Notes: a model not told the origin generated them from the sequence alone. DNA of 64,000 nucleotides from Flammulina velutipes (GCA_011800155.1 CM022374.1:1922001-1986000); one strand, 5' to 3'. Positions 1 to 10,316 are shown, counted from the first letter of the stretch. A program made the numbers and translations.

Positions 1-1357
1 TGACGAAGTGGCCGGAGGCGCTGTAATACTATACGAGGCTTCGTCGGGACGAATGCATACCAGGCTGCTCAACATCGGCATTGGCGACGGCGGGCCATTC
101 TGGATAGCAGGAATAAGGGGACTATAGCTCGAAGAGTGGAGTGTGGGTGATCGGGGAGGAGGGGAGGATGGTGATGAATCGATTGGGGACGACGGAGCAT
201 TAAGTAGAGAGGTGGTGTTGCGGGCTGTTTGTGCAGCTCGCGATAGACAGATCTCCGACGAAGATGACGACCCGGTCGATGACCTTCGAGATTCTATAGT
301 GTAGTCATTTATATCTGCGCTGACGTCCTCGTTTGTATATAGGTCATCCGCTTGTTCTATATTCGACGACGGAGGCGTTTTGCAAGAGGCGGCTGGAGCA
401 AATTAATGTGGGATTGATACCTGTGAGCTATAATAAACAGAGTACTAACCATAAACCGACGCATTGGACAGTGCATGTGCTTCTTCTTCGTCACTTGAAG
501 GATACTCGTAGTAGTCACTCTCATCGTAGCGGTCGGTTGTTTCTACCCGACCGGTAACCGAGAAATGGCCAAGCGATGTCTCATCCAGCGAATCGTGGAA
601 TTCTGGCAAGGGGATAGGACTGGGAGAGGCTAGCGAGTTATCCGAAAACTCCGGATGAATAGATTGTGCTGGGGAATCCGGGGAAAGAATCACATCGGAC
701 GTATCGTCGATGTACGTGATGGGGATAGTGGGACGTTGCTGTGGGCTGGGGTTGTGTAGGTGGTCTGGGGAGAAGGGTACCTCCGAGAGGAGAATATTTT
801 CGTCTTCAAAGTTCCAAGTCAGGGTATCAAGCTTAAGGTGAAGGCTTTCATTGCAGGAAGATGATTCTCCTCGGCCACGGGGCGCTCTTGACGTTTCTAT
901 GGTTGGTGGGGTGGGGGTTCTCGAGCATTCCGGGAAGATGGTCTGTAAGTGGGGGGAATTCTTGTGCGTCGCATTATACGTAGACCCAGACATAGAAGAC
1001 TTGAGAGCCACAAGCTCTGGAAGGCCTTCGTCGCCCTGCAGCATGCTATGGAGGGAATTGGTCGGCTTTATTTTTTGTGGTGATTTATGACTTACCACTC
1101 AACATCCTCGTCGGTCAATGCCACGAAATCTCTTCCAGTCACCTGGAACGACTTGACGAAGTTGGCGATAGCGTGCGCTGATGGGTGTACTAAATGTCGT
1201 TGAATATAGCCCGCCAGTCGCTCCGTAGACATCTTGGAAATCTGAATAAGAATAAGAAAACGAGGTCGAAGGTAAACATAATACGTACCTCCGAATGGTT
1301 ATAGTTATCGGGCTCCATAGACGGCGAGTTGGAAGTTGAAGGAAGGATTTTGTCCAT
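1..1357 (-). CDS. SAM-like domain protein, C-terminus beyond the left edge
   Basis: Starts at the ATG at 1357 and runs off position 1, so the 3' end is missing. The first exon codes for a Ser/Pro-rich leader. The second exon (from about 1247) carries a helical SAM/pointed-like segment with the pattern L-x2-YI-x2-H ... FV-x2-F-x-VTG-x2-F-x2-LTDEDVE. Such domains mediate protein-protein contacts. The third exon (about 1049 to 467) and the fourth (from about 353) code for a long low-complexity Ser/Pro/Asp/Glu-rich tail, which stays open to the window edge after removal of an intron at about 354-466. A decayed copy of the first two exons lies at 3.62-3.81 kb. The SAM assignment rests on pattern only. 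The piece at 1.39-1.97 kb could be an upstream exon set of the same gene, but the ATG at 1357 is retained in the decayed copy, which favours it as the start. Confidence 0.55.
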
Positions 1358-1389
1358 GTTTAACGCGTCTGAAATTGGAGACTCGTCAA

Positions 1390-1985
1390 ACTAGAATTTT
1401 ACTAGGGTACTGAGCGTCGAGGTAAGAGATGAGACGTCCGACCAAGAAATAAGCGCCAGACGTGTCGTCTTTTGCCAAGTCGAACTGTCGAAGTACATTT
1501 CTGTATACACTTGATCTGTTGGATAGTCGAGCTTCGGGCGCCTATTGATAAGAAGGAAAGCGGCGTCTGGTAGGAGATAAACTCTAGTCGATGTTTCTAC
1601 TTGGATGGATCCGCATTCGAATCGATGTGTAGGAGGCGAATAGTAGGCGGTCGTCGCCTGGACGACTTGGCATGTGAAGACACAAAGGAGTTTGGTTGAG
1701 AGTTGAAATGAGCCGAAGTTGACTGTGCAACGTATTGCTTCCAATGTCAAGAGGTACCACCGCAGGCTGCAGCGACCGACCGAAATAGATGAAGACGCAT
1801 CGGATCGGGAAATTGAAAGAGCTCTTCAGAACATGCGTCGTATTCATCGTCGGAGTCGGCGTTGAAAGCGTTGCGAGAGCTTGTTTTCCAACGCAGCGAC
1901 GCGATGATAGAACAGGTTGAGAATCGCGCTGAAGAATGATAGCAAAAGGCAGGTGCAGCCGCCATGTTTTCATATCCTACACGTT
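1390..1985 (-). pseudogene. decayed 5' end of the WD40-type partner gene (copy 1)
   Basis: Read on the minus strand, this stretch aligns with the start of the intact gene at 29127. The shared landmarks are a GC-rich leader, CTTCA-CGCGA-TCTC (LQRES in the intact gene), then an acidic block SDDEYDACSEE corresponding to PDDEDDPNSEE. The bases holding the start ATG of the intact copy are missing here: ATCAT is followed directly by TCTTCA. Downstream the reading frames break up and no WD40 part follows. It lies head-to-head with the secreted-protein gene at 2713, as in the other three units. I call it a relic, but a re-spliced, functional short gene cannot be excluded. Confidence 0.5.
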
Positions 1986-2554
1986 TCGAATGCGTGCAAA
2001 GCTCAGCTAAAAGTGAGTACATCCCGACCAGATCCCGACGGTGTAACAAGTTACAAGTCCTGAGCGTAACGTGGCCAAATAACAACAAACGTTATTTTTC
2101 GGTAATGGCCGAGTCGATTCATATTGTGTGGCGCTGACAACTGGCGACCCATTCACCACGGTTTTCGCAAACTGGTCTTCCACAGCAGGTCACATGAAAT
2201 TCTCACTTCCTACTTGATGAGCTACTGTCCAAAATATATCCTTTTTCAAAGGTCCTAGTTCTATTTTTGAGCTATCTCCGAACTGTAGAGAAATCACTAC
2301 GCTCATGCTCCAGGTGCTCTGAAATCCTTTACATTACTACTCATTGATACTCAGATTTCTGTATGATTTAGAGTCAGTATGCAATGCAGGTCCAACGGGC
2401 AATGGATGGCAAGGTTGTGCCCGGTCAGTATTCAAGGACCCGTACAGTAGGAGGCTACTGTATATAGAAGCATACAGCAACATCGCTATTTGACTATGAA
2501 TAGATACGTTGGCAATGCTAGCCATTGACGGTGCACACAGCCAACGGGTAGAGA

Positions 2555-2678
2555 TTTCTCACGCCACAGGGCTATGCCACCCCACTCTTAGCAGCGTTAT
2601 CTATCAGCCAATGGCTGCACCTATATAAAGACGTGTATGCATTGTCTAAAATTTTATAACCCCAGACGCAGGCCGTCT
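2555..2678 (+). promoter_or_regulatory. promoter module and 5'UTR palindrome of secreted-family copy 1
   Basis: The CACGCCACA-NNN-CTATGCC module begins at 2560. A CCAAT box lies at 2608-2612, a TATATAAA box at 2622-2629, and the inverted repeat AGACG-CAGGC-CGTCT at 2664-2678. The ATG follows at 2713. The same parts, in the same order, precede the other three family members. The spacing from the module to the ATG is 153 bases here. Confidence 0.7.
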
Positions 2679-2712
2679 AATCTAAATAACCGACTCTCTC
2701 ATATTCTTCATC

Positions 2713-3345
2713 ATGTCCAGCAAATCCTTGCTCTTCTTGGCTATTGCACTGACCGCAACCTCTGTCCTCGGCCACGCTGGTTCAGGGTGCGTCGTACATT
2801 GCTTCATTTCTTGAGACGTTGGCTGATATTCTCAAGACTAAATGCGAACGCTCAAGTTGGACGCCGCTTCGAATCCGAGGCGGACACTTCAGATTCACGT
2901 TATGTTTCTGAATCCGAATCAGATAAAATTCCAGATTGCAGAATAATCAACGCCCGGGGAGTTAAGAAGGTCATTCGCTCTGACGGTAGCGTCTGCCGAG
3001 GGGCTGACGGTCGTCCTACAACCGAAGACGATGAGAACGACGACGACGACAACCGGACATATGACGGGAATGTACCTGATCCAATTGAAGGTGAGCGCTG
3101 ACCATATCAACACAGTTTCAGCAGACTGAACTTCATAAGAAGAATCCGAGGATGACATGCCTGAAACCACCCAGACTGATGGATATGGTGAGAAACCTTT
3201 TGTACTAGAAGTCAAGTTAACCACAATTTAAGCAGACGAAAACGACAACGCCGCTGACGACGACGACGACGAGGAGGAGGAGGAGGAGGTGGTGGACACC
3301 CCGGACTCAGGATATATCACGGAACCCGAACGAAGAGGCATGTAA
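2713..3345 (+). CDS. small secreted acidic protein, family copy 1 (161 aa)
   Basis: Four exons: 2713-2786, 2837-3090, 3140-3187 and 3236-3345. The start is the ATG giving a clean signal peptide (Met, Ser/Lys, then a Leu/Ala-rich core ending SVLG). The mature part begins near NANAQVGRRFES, followed by PDC, then IINARGVKKVIR, and a second Cys in VCRG. After that it is dominated by Asp/Glu runs, with five Asp followed by six Glu in the last exon. The 3139 acceptor (ATAAG) is inferred, because the earlier CAG would put a stop in frame. It was probably secreted through the ER; the function is unknown. The dibasic RR and KK sites in the core could be processing sites. It is head-to-head with the partner relic at 1.4-2.0 kb. 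I do not recognise a named family. Confidence 0.75.
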
Positions 3346-3427
3346 TGGTGCAGGAAGGGACCAATACATATACTAGTGGCTGTACTGTAAATGATTCAAT
3401 TTCATGCACAATCATCCATGAGTCGAC

Positions 3428-3600
3428 ATTTGGTGGTGAACCATTTCCTCGTGATTGAACCGTCATTAACTGAATCGATGAGTCCACGGATATCATGGCT
3501 TACTGGATGTATATCAGCAGTACATACATAACAGCCGGCCAGAATGCATTAGACGTACTCTGGAACTTCAGATCCTCTGTTGAGCATCTACAAAGCCATA
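3428..3600 (-). pseudogene. fragment of a Ca3427-like gene
   Basis: The plus-strand text GGTGGTGAACCA...GAATCGATGAGTCCACGGATATCA matches bases within the intact minus-strand gene at about 7097-7270. Beyond it come related TACTC-TGGAA/TTCAGATCCTC stretches. The rest of the gene and the neighbouring ABM gene are absent. This marks the right end of the first duplicated block. Confidence 0.65.
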
Positions 3601-3619
3601 ATCTGACTACACATTAAGA

Positions 3620-3812
3620 ATGAGTTGGCGACATTGGGCGCTGATGAGCGTACGAGATTTCCTTGAATATCGCATGTCAGTTGCTCTGTAGCCATCTAGA
3701 AAATCTGTATAAGAACGAGATAATGAAAAAGAGCAACGCGAGTATGATGCATACCTTCTAATCCTTATATTTATTGGAACTTGGAGGAACGTTATCGTCC
3801 ATGTGTATCACT
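3620..3812 (-). pseudogene. decayed copy of the SAM-like gene 5' end
   Basis: On the minus strand an ATG at about 3801, an intron and a second exon align with the exons at 1357-1110. The copy has in-frame stops, including one just after a short first exon and another before the ATGGCTACAGAGCAACTG stretch that corresponds to MSTERL in the intact gene. Confidence 0.6.
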
Positions 3813-3839
3813 AGATCTGGAGTTCCTCAATCTTGAAGA

Positions 3840-4345
3840 GTGTTCGCGCTAAGATATTTACACCCGCTGATTGTCGGAAAGAAATCGTTGCCAGACGCGT
3901 CGCCAAGTCGAACTGTCCGAATATGTTTCTGTATAAACCTCGGTCTGTTGACTCGTAGTCGGGCTTCGGGCGCCTATTCAGAAGAGAAGATGTGGCGCCT
4001 GAGAGGAGATAACCTTAGTCAGGTATTTATATTCGAAGGGGTGTCAAACCGCCCACCGCCTGGACGACTTGGCATGTGAAGACGGAGAAGAGTCTAGTGG
4101 AGACGTTAGCATCGCATCGTATTGATTTGGATGACAGTACGCACCTGTAATGACTGGAATAGGTGAAGGCCTTGGGTCGCGTTGTGGAATTCTTCAGAAC
4201 GCGGGTCGTCTTCATCGTCGGGGCCCGCCACTGTGTGGGAACAGATATGTTTCATCATGGAATGTGAGACTTTCCAGAACGCGATTCAGTGATTGAGCAC
4301 GTCGAGATTCGCGGTGAAGAGTGATGTTGATGTTGATGTGATTGA
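3840..4345 (-). pseudogene. decayed 5' end of the WD40-type partner gene (copy 2)
   Basis: Starting from the minus-strand ATG at about 4339 (MFN, as in the intact gene at 29127), the text continues with a HRESR stretch and then PDDEDDPRSEE, equivalent to PDDEDDPNSEE of the intact gene. Frames shift between these landmarks. It then shares LHMPSRPGG with copy 1 at 1.6-1.7 kb and ends at an early stop. No WD repeats follow. It is head-to-head with the secreted gene at 5099. Confidence 0.55.
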
Positions 4346-4960
4346 ACATGATAATAGCTCATAGCACTAAGCAAAAGTAAAGCCGTCACGTTTTCACGTC
4401 GCTACACTTTTGGACACGTAGAAAGCCCTGTGTACATCCCGACGGCGCAGCCATTGTGGTGTGAAACAGATGCAGAGGTGGCGGGCGTTGTAATGCAGCG
4501 TATCAAAATGGCCAAACAAAAACAAATGAGGTTTTCGGTCCCTGCCGGATCGGCTTTCACCGTGTGGCGCAGACAATAATCAGTCCGTTTGCCACGCCTT
4601 TGATGCGGTATTCTTCAACCTTGCTTCGCGTAAATGTAATTCTCTCAGTATCTATCAAGAGATTATCGTCCTTTAAAAGTACTGTACTTGAGAGCTATCT
4701 TCGGTCTAGTTGTATCACACTCCGGGGGCCCCAAAATAAGGACTTCTGAGTATATGCAGTGTTTGAAGTCAGTAAGAAATACGGGCAGTGAACGACATCG
4801 AGACTTGTTCCCCGTACTTGAGTATTAGATAGATCAGACAAAACACCCGTGCAGTACTCCCTCAGCAAATAGGCTGTAAAAGCTTACATTGCCATTTCAG
4901 TATTGGTAGATAAATTGTTGACGCTGGCCAATTACAGTGCACACATCAAACAGCTAGATA

Positions 4961-5074
4961 TTTCCCACGCCACAGTGCTATGCCATCTCACTCTTACCAG
5001 TGTTATCTATCAGTCAGCCAATGATATAAAGATCTGTATACGCAAAATATCATTATTCCAGACGCAGGCCGTCT
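4961..5074 (+). promoter_or_regulatory. promoter module and 5'UTR palindrome of secreted-family copy 2
   Basis: The CACGCCACA-NNN-CTATGCC module begins at 4966. CCAAT is at 5018-5022, TATAAA at 5025-5030, and the AGACGCAGGCCGTCT palindrome at 5060-5074. The ATG is at 5099. This copy has a 24-base gap between palindrome and ATG; the other three have 34. Confidence 0.7.
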
Positions 5075-5098
5075 AATCTAAAGAACTCACTCCTCAAT

Positions 5099-5689
5099 AT
5101 GTTCGGCAAACCCACTTGCTTTATCTTCTTGGCTATTGCGCTCAGCGCAACCTCTGTTCTCGGTCGTACTAACTTCGGGTAAGTCGCAAGTTGCTTCATT
5201 TCTCGAGATATTGACCGATATCTTCGAGACCGAACGAGAATGCTCCAGTTGGGCGCCGCTCCCTTAACTCTGAAATTCCAGATTGCGACCCGAAGATCAT
5301 AAACGCCCGAGGTGTTAAGAAAGTTGTTTATCGTAATACTGACGGTCAAATCTGCCGAGGGGATGACGGTTTTCTGAAGATTGAAGGCGGAGACACAAAC
5401 GATGATACTACCCAGCCTGCCAGTGGTCAGTATAGCTCAAAGGATAAATCTGCAGATATGCCAGATGAAGGTATGTCAGACTGTTCATGCGACACGAGTC
5501 CACTGGGAGCAGAGCTTGGGGATGATGGTGAGAAACCTTTTGTGGTAATCAACTACCAGTGACCACAATTTTTCTATCCTAGTCTCGGACTCGGAGGCTC
5601 ACCACAATGCGGAGAATGAACCTGACCAAGAGAATCAATGGAGTGGGAATGGATACGATAGGTCAGAAGGATGGTATGGGAGCGACTAA
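5099..5689 (+). CDS. small secreted acidic protein, family copy 2 (161 aa)
   Basis: Exons 5099-5178, 5229-5527 and 5583-5689. The signal peptide is FIFLAIALSATSVLG. The core reads NENAPVGRRS ... PDC ... IINARGVKKVVYR ... ICRGDD, so both Cys and the RGVKKV motif are kept. The C-terminal half is less acidic than in copy 1, with Asn, Gly and Trp near the end. One intron present in copy 1 is absent. Even so, the protein has the same length, 161 residues, which suggests selection on size or coincidence of compensating indels. Intron 1 has the same place and phase (after GG, phase 2) as in the other three copies. Function unknown. Confidence 0.72.
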
Positions 5690-6147
5690 AATCCACTGAT
5701 ACACTGACCTTGTGGGAATTTCGACCGGCACAAAAGAGTACCATCTAGTCTTGCTTGTATTTGCGTACCTATTTTCCGCTATTTTATTGTAATCTTCTTC
5801 GTTCAATGTAGCTTCATTGAAGTCATGGTTGAGGCTGCCGTCTGCCTTACCATCTTCCTGAAACAGCCTACAGGGATTCCAGACGAAGAGGCACGCCAGT
5901 GTAATGGTCCAGTCTCGTCTGACCAAGGCTGGTGAAACCTGTAAACCTATGCATGATCGCCTATGAGTTTAAACAAGCTCTGAAAGGTATATCATCGTTC
6001 ATAGAGTGCGACCAGTCAGCATTTCGGAAACGAAGTGGGTCGCCACGGAAAAGCCGAACTGACTAAGGCAGGTCTGAATAATAGACCTAGAAAAGTACGC
6101 GATTAGTATAAAACTCCTCAACATACTCAGACGCATCACACACCAAT
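5690..6147. other. spacer with weak similarity to a secreted-family 3' end
   Basis: No convincing gene. At 5875-5915 the text GACGAAGAGGCA...TGTAATGGT resembles the last codons of copy 1 near 3330-3350. This suggests an insertion or loss reshaped the 3' end of copy 2. The last 30-40 bases (TATAAAAC at about 6107) look like the promoter of the next gene. Confidence 0.35.
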
Positions 6148-6623
6148 ATGCCTCTTCTAGTCGACGTCACCATCTACGTCTCTCTTGCCAATCTCGACGA
6201 GTTTTGGAAAGGTCTTCGAATTTCGTATGACAGAGTCATAGAGGAGAAAGAGTGCACGCTCTTCGAGGTTTCCTACTTGGAGGACAAGGAGAAGAATGAA
6301 GCGGTCATTCATCTCGTCGAAGGCTGGTCTTGCACTCAAGAGTGGTTCGAAGAGGTGAGCCAGGTCGTGGCATTTCCTTGAACGAATCTCAACGTTCTCG
6401 GGGACTGTAGATCCAAATCAAGAAGCCTTACTACGACGTGTATCTCGCTGCTACGAGGCACTTGTGGACGAGGGAACGTACGTCGTTATTGTCACCGCTA
6501 CACAAGCCCCTACTAACGGAGGTTATCTGTTGTATAGGTGTCATTGAGTACTACAAGCGCGTGCCGGAGTTGACCCACATCAAGGATACACATACCACCA
6601 ATCAGCCCGACGTTGACGTATGA
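6148..6623 (+). CDS. ABM-domain (dimeric alpha-beta barrel) protein, 119 aa
   Basis: Exons 6148-6354, 6411-6477 and 6538-6623. The chain starts PLLVDVTIYVS and contains the antibiotic-biosynthesis-monooxygenase layout: a first beta strand, a helix (LDEFWKGLR), then ECTLFEVSY, HLVEGW and EWF, and YYDVYLAATRHLW. Small fungal proteins of this type are cytosolic dimers that may oxidise or bind small aromatic or quinone compounds. The substrate cannot be told from the sequence. It is convergent with the Ca3427-like gene: the two stop codons are about 40 bases apart. Confidence 0.8.
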
Positions 6624-6663
6624 TTTACGGAGACAAATTTGTGGAAAGAAATTCGAAGTTCCA

Positions 6664-7886
6664 TTTACAGCAACTGCGCCACAGAAGTGTCCACGAAGTC
6701 TTCGATCTTGAAACCTTCATCTGGAGATTTGACTACCCCGGCCTTTTCCAAGAGGCTCAAGGTATCGGTTATGACCTTCGTCTCGATGGCTGAACAGCTG
6801 GAAGGGTATCCGACCGTTTTCATCCACGCCTACGGGCTCATTAGTGCTCAAATCTGCACCGATAGAAGACGCTCACCTGGATATCTTCTTCAGGATACCC
6901 AAACCGACTCTTGATGAAGTCGACGTTCTTGCTCGTACGGCTTTCCGCCGAGTCGAATGAGGCGATGTAAGTTGATAGCGTCGATAGGAATGCTTGGAGT
7001 TCCGGGGTAGATGTCTTGGGTTGTGCAGCAATCAACCACGATGGCCAAGGAGTTGGGACAGATCCAATAAAGCGACACTCCTTCTTGTCGACAAAAGGCT
7101 TGGTGGTGAACCACTCCCACATGAACGCGCTAGTCGAGCCGTCGTTGACCGAATCGATGAGTCCACGGATATCATTGTTTACTGGATGTAGATCAGAATT
7201 ATCGAAATGTCAGCGAGAATGGATCATGCGTACTCCTGAATTTCAGATCCTCGGATGGCCATCCCTGTTGCAGCGCCATAACATACGCCATGGTCTGGCT
7301 CCCACTGTGGACTCGTAAGAAATCTGTAAGTTTCTGGAGAACCGCGCCAGACACCTTCCAATCCTTGAAATGCCAATCGTCGAGTCCTTGAGGTCATCAA
7401 TTGAGTTGTACTTTGATTCCGTGCCAGTAATAACTGCCCTATAATATGGTCAATCTACGCCTATCGCTCCAAGAGGAGGTACCAACCAGTTAAGAGGAGT
7501 AGAGACATATCTTCCAACGAGCTTGTAGGCCTTTGAGCCATTGGCGATGCCAGATATGAGGGGATCAGTCAAGGCTCTAGTACATCCGAAATGAATTCTC
7601 GTTGCCAGTCACGTTCGAAAATTAATCGTACATGGCCACGTCAATCTCGTCCTTGGTCAAGCGGGAGATGAGTTGCCCAGTGCCACCTGGAATATTGAGA
7701 ATGCATGAGAGAGGCCAAAGAACACGATCCCACTTGGACATTCGACCAGGGTAAAAGTCGCATCTTTGTCGTCCTCTGAGAATTGCAGCAGAGGTGAAGA
7801 GAAATGCTCTCTAACTACGACAAATGTTAGCTAAATCTGATACATGTACAGTTGGATGGCATACCGTATCCGATTCTAAGAGGCAT
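6664..7886 (-). CDS. Ca3427-like periplasmic-binding-protein-fold protein
   Basis: Multi-exon on the minus strand, starting at the ATG at 7886 (MPLRIGY-VREHFSSPL after the first intron). Family landmarks follow in order: CPSG-GGTGQL, EIDVAIALTD, YKLVGRYVSTPLNWA, IGISRIGSGS, LKFRVNNDIRGLIDSV, FMWEWFTTKPF, FIGSVPTPWPSW. These define the fungal Ca3427-like branch of the type-2 periplasmic binding fold, related to thiamine-precursor binding proteins. No signal peptide is seen, so it is probably cytosolic. Length and motifs look complete. A fragment of a second copy is at 3428-3600. Ligand and pathway are unknown. Confidence 0.85.
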
Positions 7887-8091
7887 GGTGGCAGGAAGCA
7901 GAATGGTGATCGCGTCATCCGGAAGAGCAGACCAAATTCTAAGCAAAATTAAATGGAAATCCAGAAATCCAGGCGAACCCCTGAGCCCACGCGCGCAGAG
8001 ATAATAACGTAGATAGCAAACACACAGCAAGGTTACAACACACTAAGAATGAACCTACGATAAGGCATTAGTACACTTTGTACACAGTCCA

Positions 8092-9492
8092 TTAATCCGA
8101 TAGCTCAATAACATCCTCTGGTTCTGGCGAGTCTCGGACGCGTCGTTTTACATGTCGCGTCGGAACAGGAGCATTCTCCTTGTCATCATCTGAAATCTCA
8201 ATCACGTCCATTCCGTCCTCGCCAACGTTTGAGCTGGACGTCGCGGGCGCACATGGCTGCGCCCGAGCCGCCTTGTCCACCTGCTCCCAGAACGTCTCGT
8301 CCTGGTCCGCGAATGGATCGTCGTCGTCTCCAAACTCTGACGACGCGACTCGAACGGGCGGGATTTCGTCGTCGCTGTCTACGACAATGCTGCGGATGCC
8401 CACAGGGGAGAGCGGGAGACTGTCGAGGAGCTGGCCATCCACCTGCGTGGGACCGTCAAAGAATGTTGACGACGATGACGATGGCGTGGGAGTTGGGTTG
8501 ACGAGCGTAGTCTGGGTGTCTGACGCGTTAGGGACGCGTCGTCGACGAGGCTCCTCCAAGTCATCCATGCGATCAATGGGCGGAGGTGCAGGGGCAGTGA
8601 TTTCACGCAATGGGGAACGCGGACCAAGCTGTATTTCCATGTTCATTTCCGGGGGAGGTAACCTAGTAAATAACGTTTAGACAAAGAAGACATAGTGATG
8701 GACTGTTTACGCACCCAAGACGCAGATGCAGACTTCGCTGAAAGTTGCCTGGCTGGTGTGCCTCCTGATCCTCCGAAAGATGGGCCTTGAGAACAACACA
8801 CGCAGGCTCCAGAAGTGCGATTCCGCGTCGGACTTTGCAGTCTTTGAGCATGAGCTAAGTATGGACGTGAGCTGGGGATAGTGTCGATAGCAACATACAG
8901 ACACACCTTGTACCCCAATGGCGTCGCGCCGAGTCTGAGCTGGGGTAGACTCTTGTATTCCATCGCCTTGAGCGTGACGGCGCCGTCGCTCAGCTCAAAG
9001 CTCAACATTCCACGAGGATAGTTCGGAATGGGGCCTTCACCGTCGACATCGACGTCGCCCTCGCCCTCCTCCTCCTCACCAGCTGCCTGGCGTTCCTCTC
9101 TGACCATCCGGACTTTGTTCAAGTTGAACGCGCTGACGCCAACGTCCGTAATGGATACGATTTCGACAAGAACTGGATGTCCAGATATGCGCGATTCTTT
9201 GACTTTTGTATCTGGTATGTTGATAGGCAGCCCAGTGCCGTGCAGCATGGAGTCTCGCAGATTGGACGAAAGCAGTTGGTCTTCGACTTCTTTGATGATA
9301 TCCGGCATACGAGTAGCTGGATCTAGCTGTTTGTCATCCACGACCCATTCGTAGCAAGCTTGAAGCCATTCCTATCATGAACAGACAATCCTGAGTGGCA
9401 CCCTCAAACGACGCGAATGTTCTCACCGGGTCAACGCGAGGCTTTGGATAGTTTGCAGCCAGAAACTGAGTAACAGCCGCTGGAATATCCAT
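8092..9492 (-). CDS. RMI1: RecQ-mediated genome instability protein 1
   Basis: Exons 9492-9427, 9371-8907, 8854-8715 and 8662-8092 give 413 residues. The N-terminal part has the RMI1 arrangement: a short helical region (AAVTQFLAANYPKP, then EWLQACYEWV) and the OB-fold signature MLSFELSDGAVTLKAMEY ... LRLGATPLGYK ... RGIALLEPACV. RMI1 is the OB-fold partner of topoisomerase III and the RecQ helicase in dissolving double Holliday junctions in the nucleus. The C-terminal 190 residues are acidic and Ser/Pro-rich, with two IE(I/L)SD-type motifs resembling SUMO-interacting sites. A Glu/Asp/Gly insertion (EEEEGEGDVDVDGEG) sits inside the OB-fold loop. Confidence 0.9.
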
Positions 9493-9657
9493 CGCAAATG
9501 GATATGAAAGAGTGAAAGACAAAGACAAACGCGGTTGAGTCTCCGGAACGATCACATGACCTTCCTTTGTTACGCTTTCGGAAGTTGCCAGGGTGACTAG
9601 GGACAATCTTTCATGATAAATTAGGTGACCATACTCTAGGACGCGCTCCCCACGCAT

Positions 9658-10316
9658 CTATCGCATGGGAACGACAGTACTGTGGCCATCCATCCTTGCA
9701 GCACGTCTGCCGCAGCCTTTTGCGAACCAATTTGTAGGGAAGTACCGCGTTCGTTGGTAGTGTTGGATTGGATATTGTCTACCATGGATGGTGAGTACTT
9801 TGTGCGCGTTACGTCGCCTAGAGAAGCCTACTGGGAGTGGTAATATCATCTCATTACAGTCAGCCTGGACTGGGATCGTAGCTTGGGCGTCATCTACTGG
9901 TACTTCCATATGCTGCTCTTTTGTTGAGAGTCTCTTTCTTCTCGTCGGATCGCCCCTCTGAGGTTGACTCCCCGCCTGAGAAATAGACTGGCCAAACTGA
10001 GTACGATATAAAGGAATTGACAGTAGATCCTTACCATCTTCCTCTCCTCCTTCCACCTCCTTGAATTTGCCTTGTGCTTCCCCGTCTTCTCATGTTTATT
10101 CCACGCGCTGGGATAGTAGTGTCCCACCGCCCGACTATCCAGCTGGATTTCCACGCCACAGCATATGCACCACACCCCATCGGGTTGGATGCGGTTGGGA
10201 TCGATAAAAAGTTGTCTTTTCAACGTCTGGTAGCGCTCCTCGTCGGAGCGATGAACACGCGGTCTGTCTGGTGACTGCTTCGGAGCGAGGGATTGAGCAG
10301 ACCTGGTCACTGGCAT
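9658..10316 (-). CDS. hypothetical protein with Cys/His zinc-ligand cluster (199 aa)
   Basis: Two exons, 10316-10035 and 9975-9658. After an N-terminal MPVTRSAQS stretch comes a helix with DEERYQTLKRQL. Then comes WCICCGVEIQLD followed by YYPSAWNKHEKTGKHK. The pattern C-x2-C ... H-x5-H resembles a single zinc finger of the kind found in U1-like or BED-like proteins. The second exon is basic (TRRKRLSTKEQ), with no recognised domain. It has the same strand as RMI1, 165 bases upstream of its start. Probably nuclear; I do not recognise a named family. Confidence 0.6.

Noticed and set aside
3240..3300. GAC/GAG run as a microsatellite
   Set aside because: It is in frame inside the last exon of secreted copy 1 and encodes the acidic tail; similar acidic runs occur in the other copies with different codons.
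2713..5689. Kex2-processed repeat-peptide (RiPP) precursor
   Set aside because: Secretion signal and dibasic sites fit, but there is a single core per protein and no tandem peptide repeats or adjacent modifying enzymes such as DUF3328 proteins.
8180..8680. Plus-strand 166-codon frame
   Set aside because: Antisense to the RMI1 C-terminal exon, Ser/Asp-rich composition is the reverse of that exon; no splice or start support.
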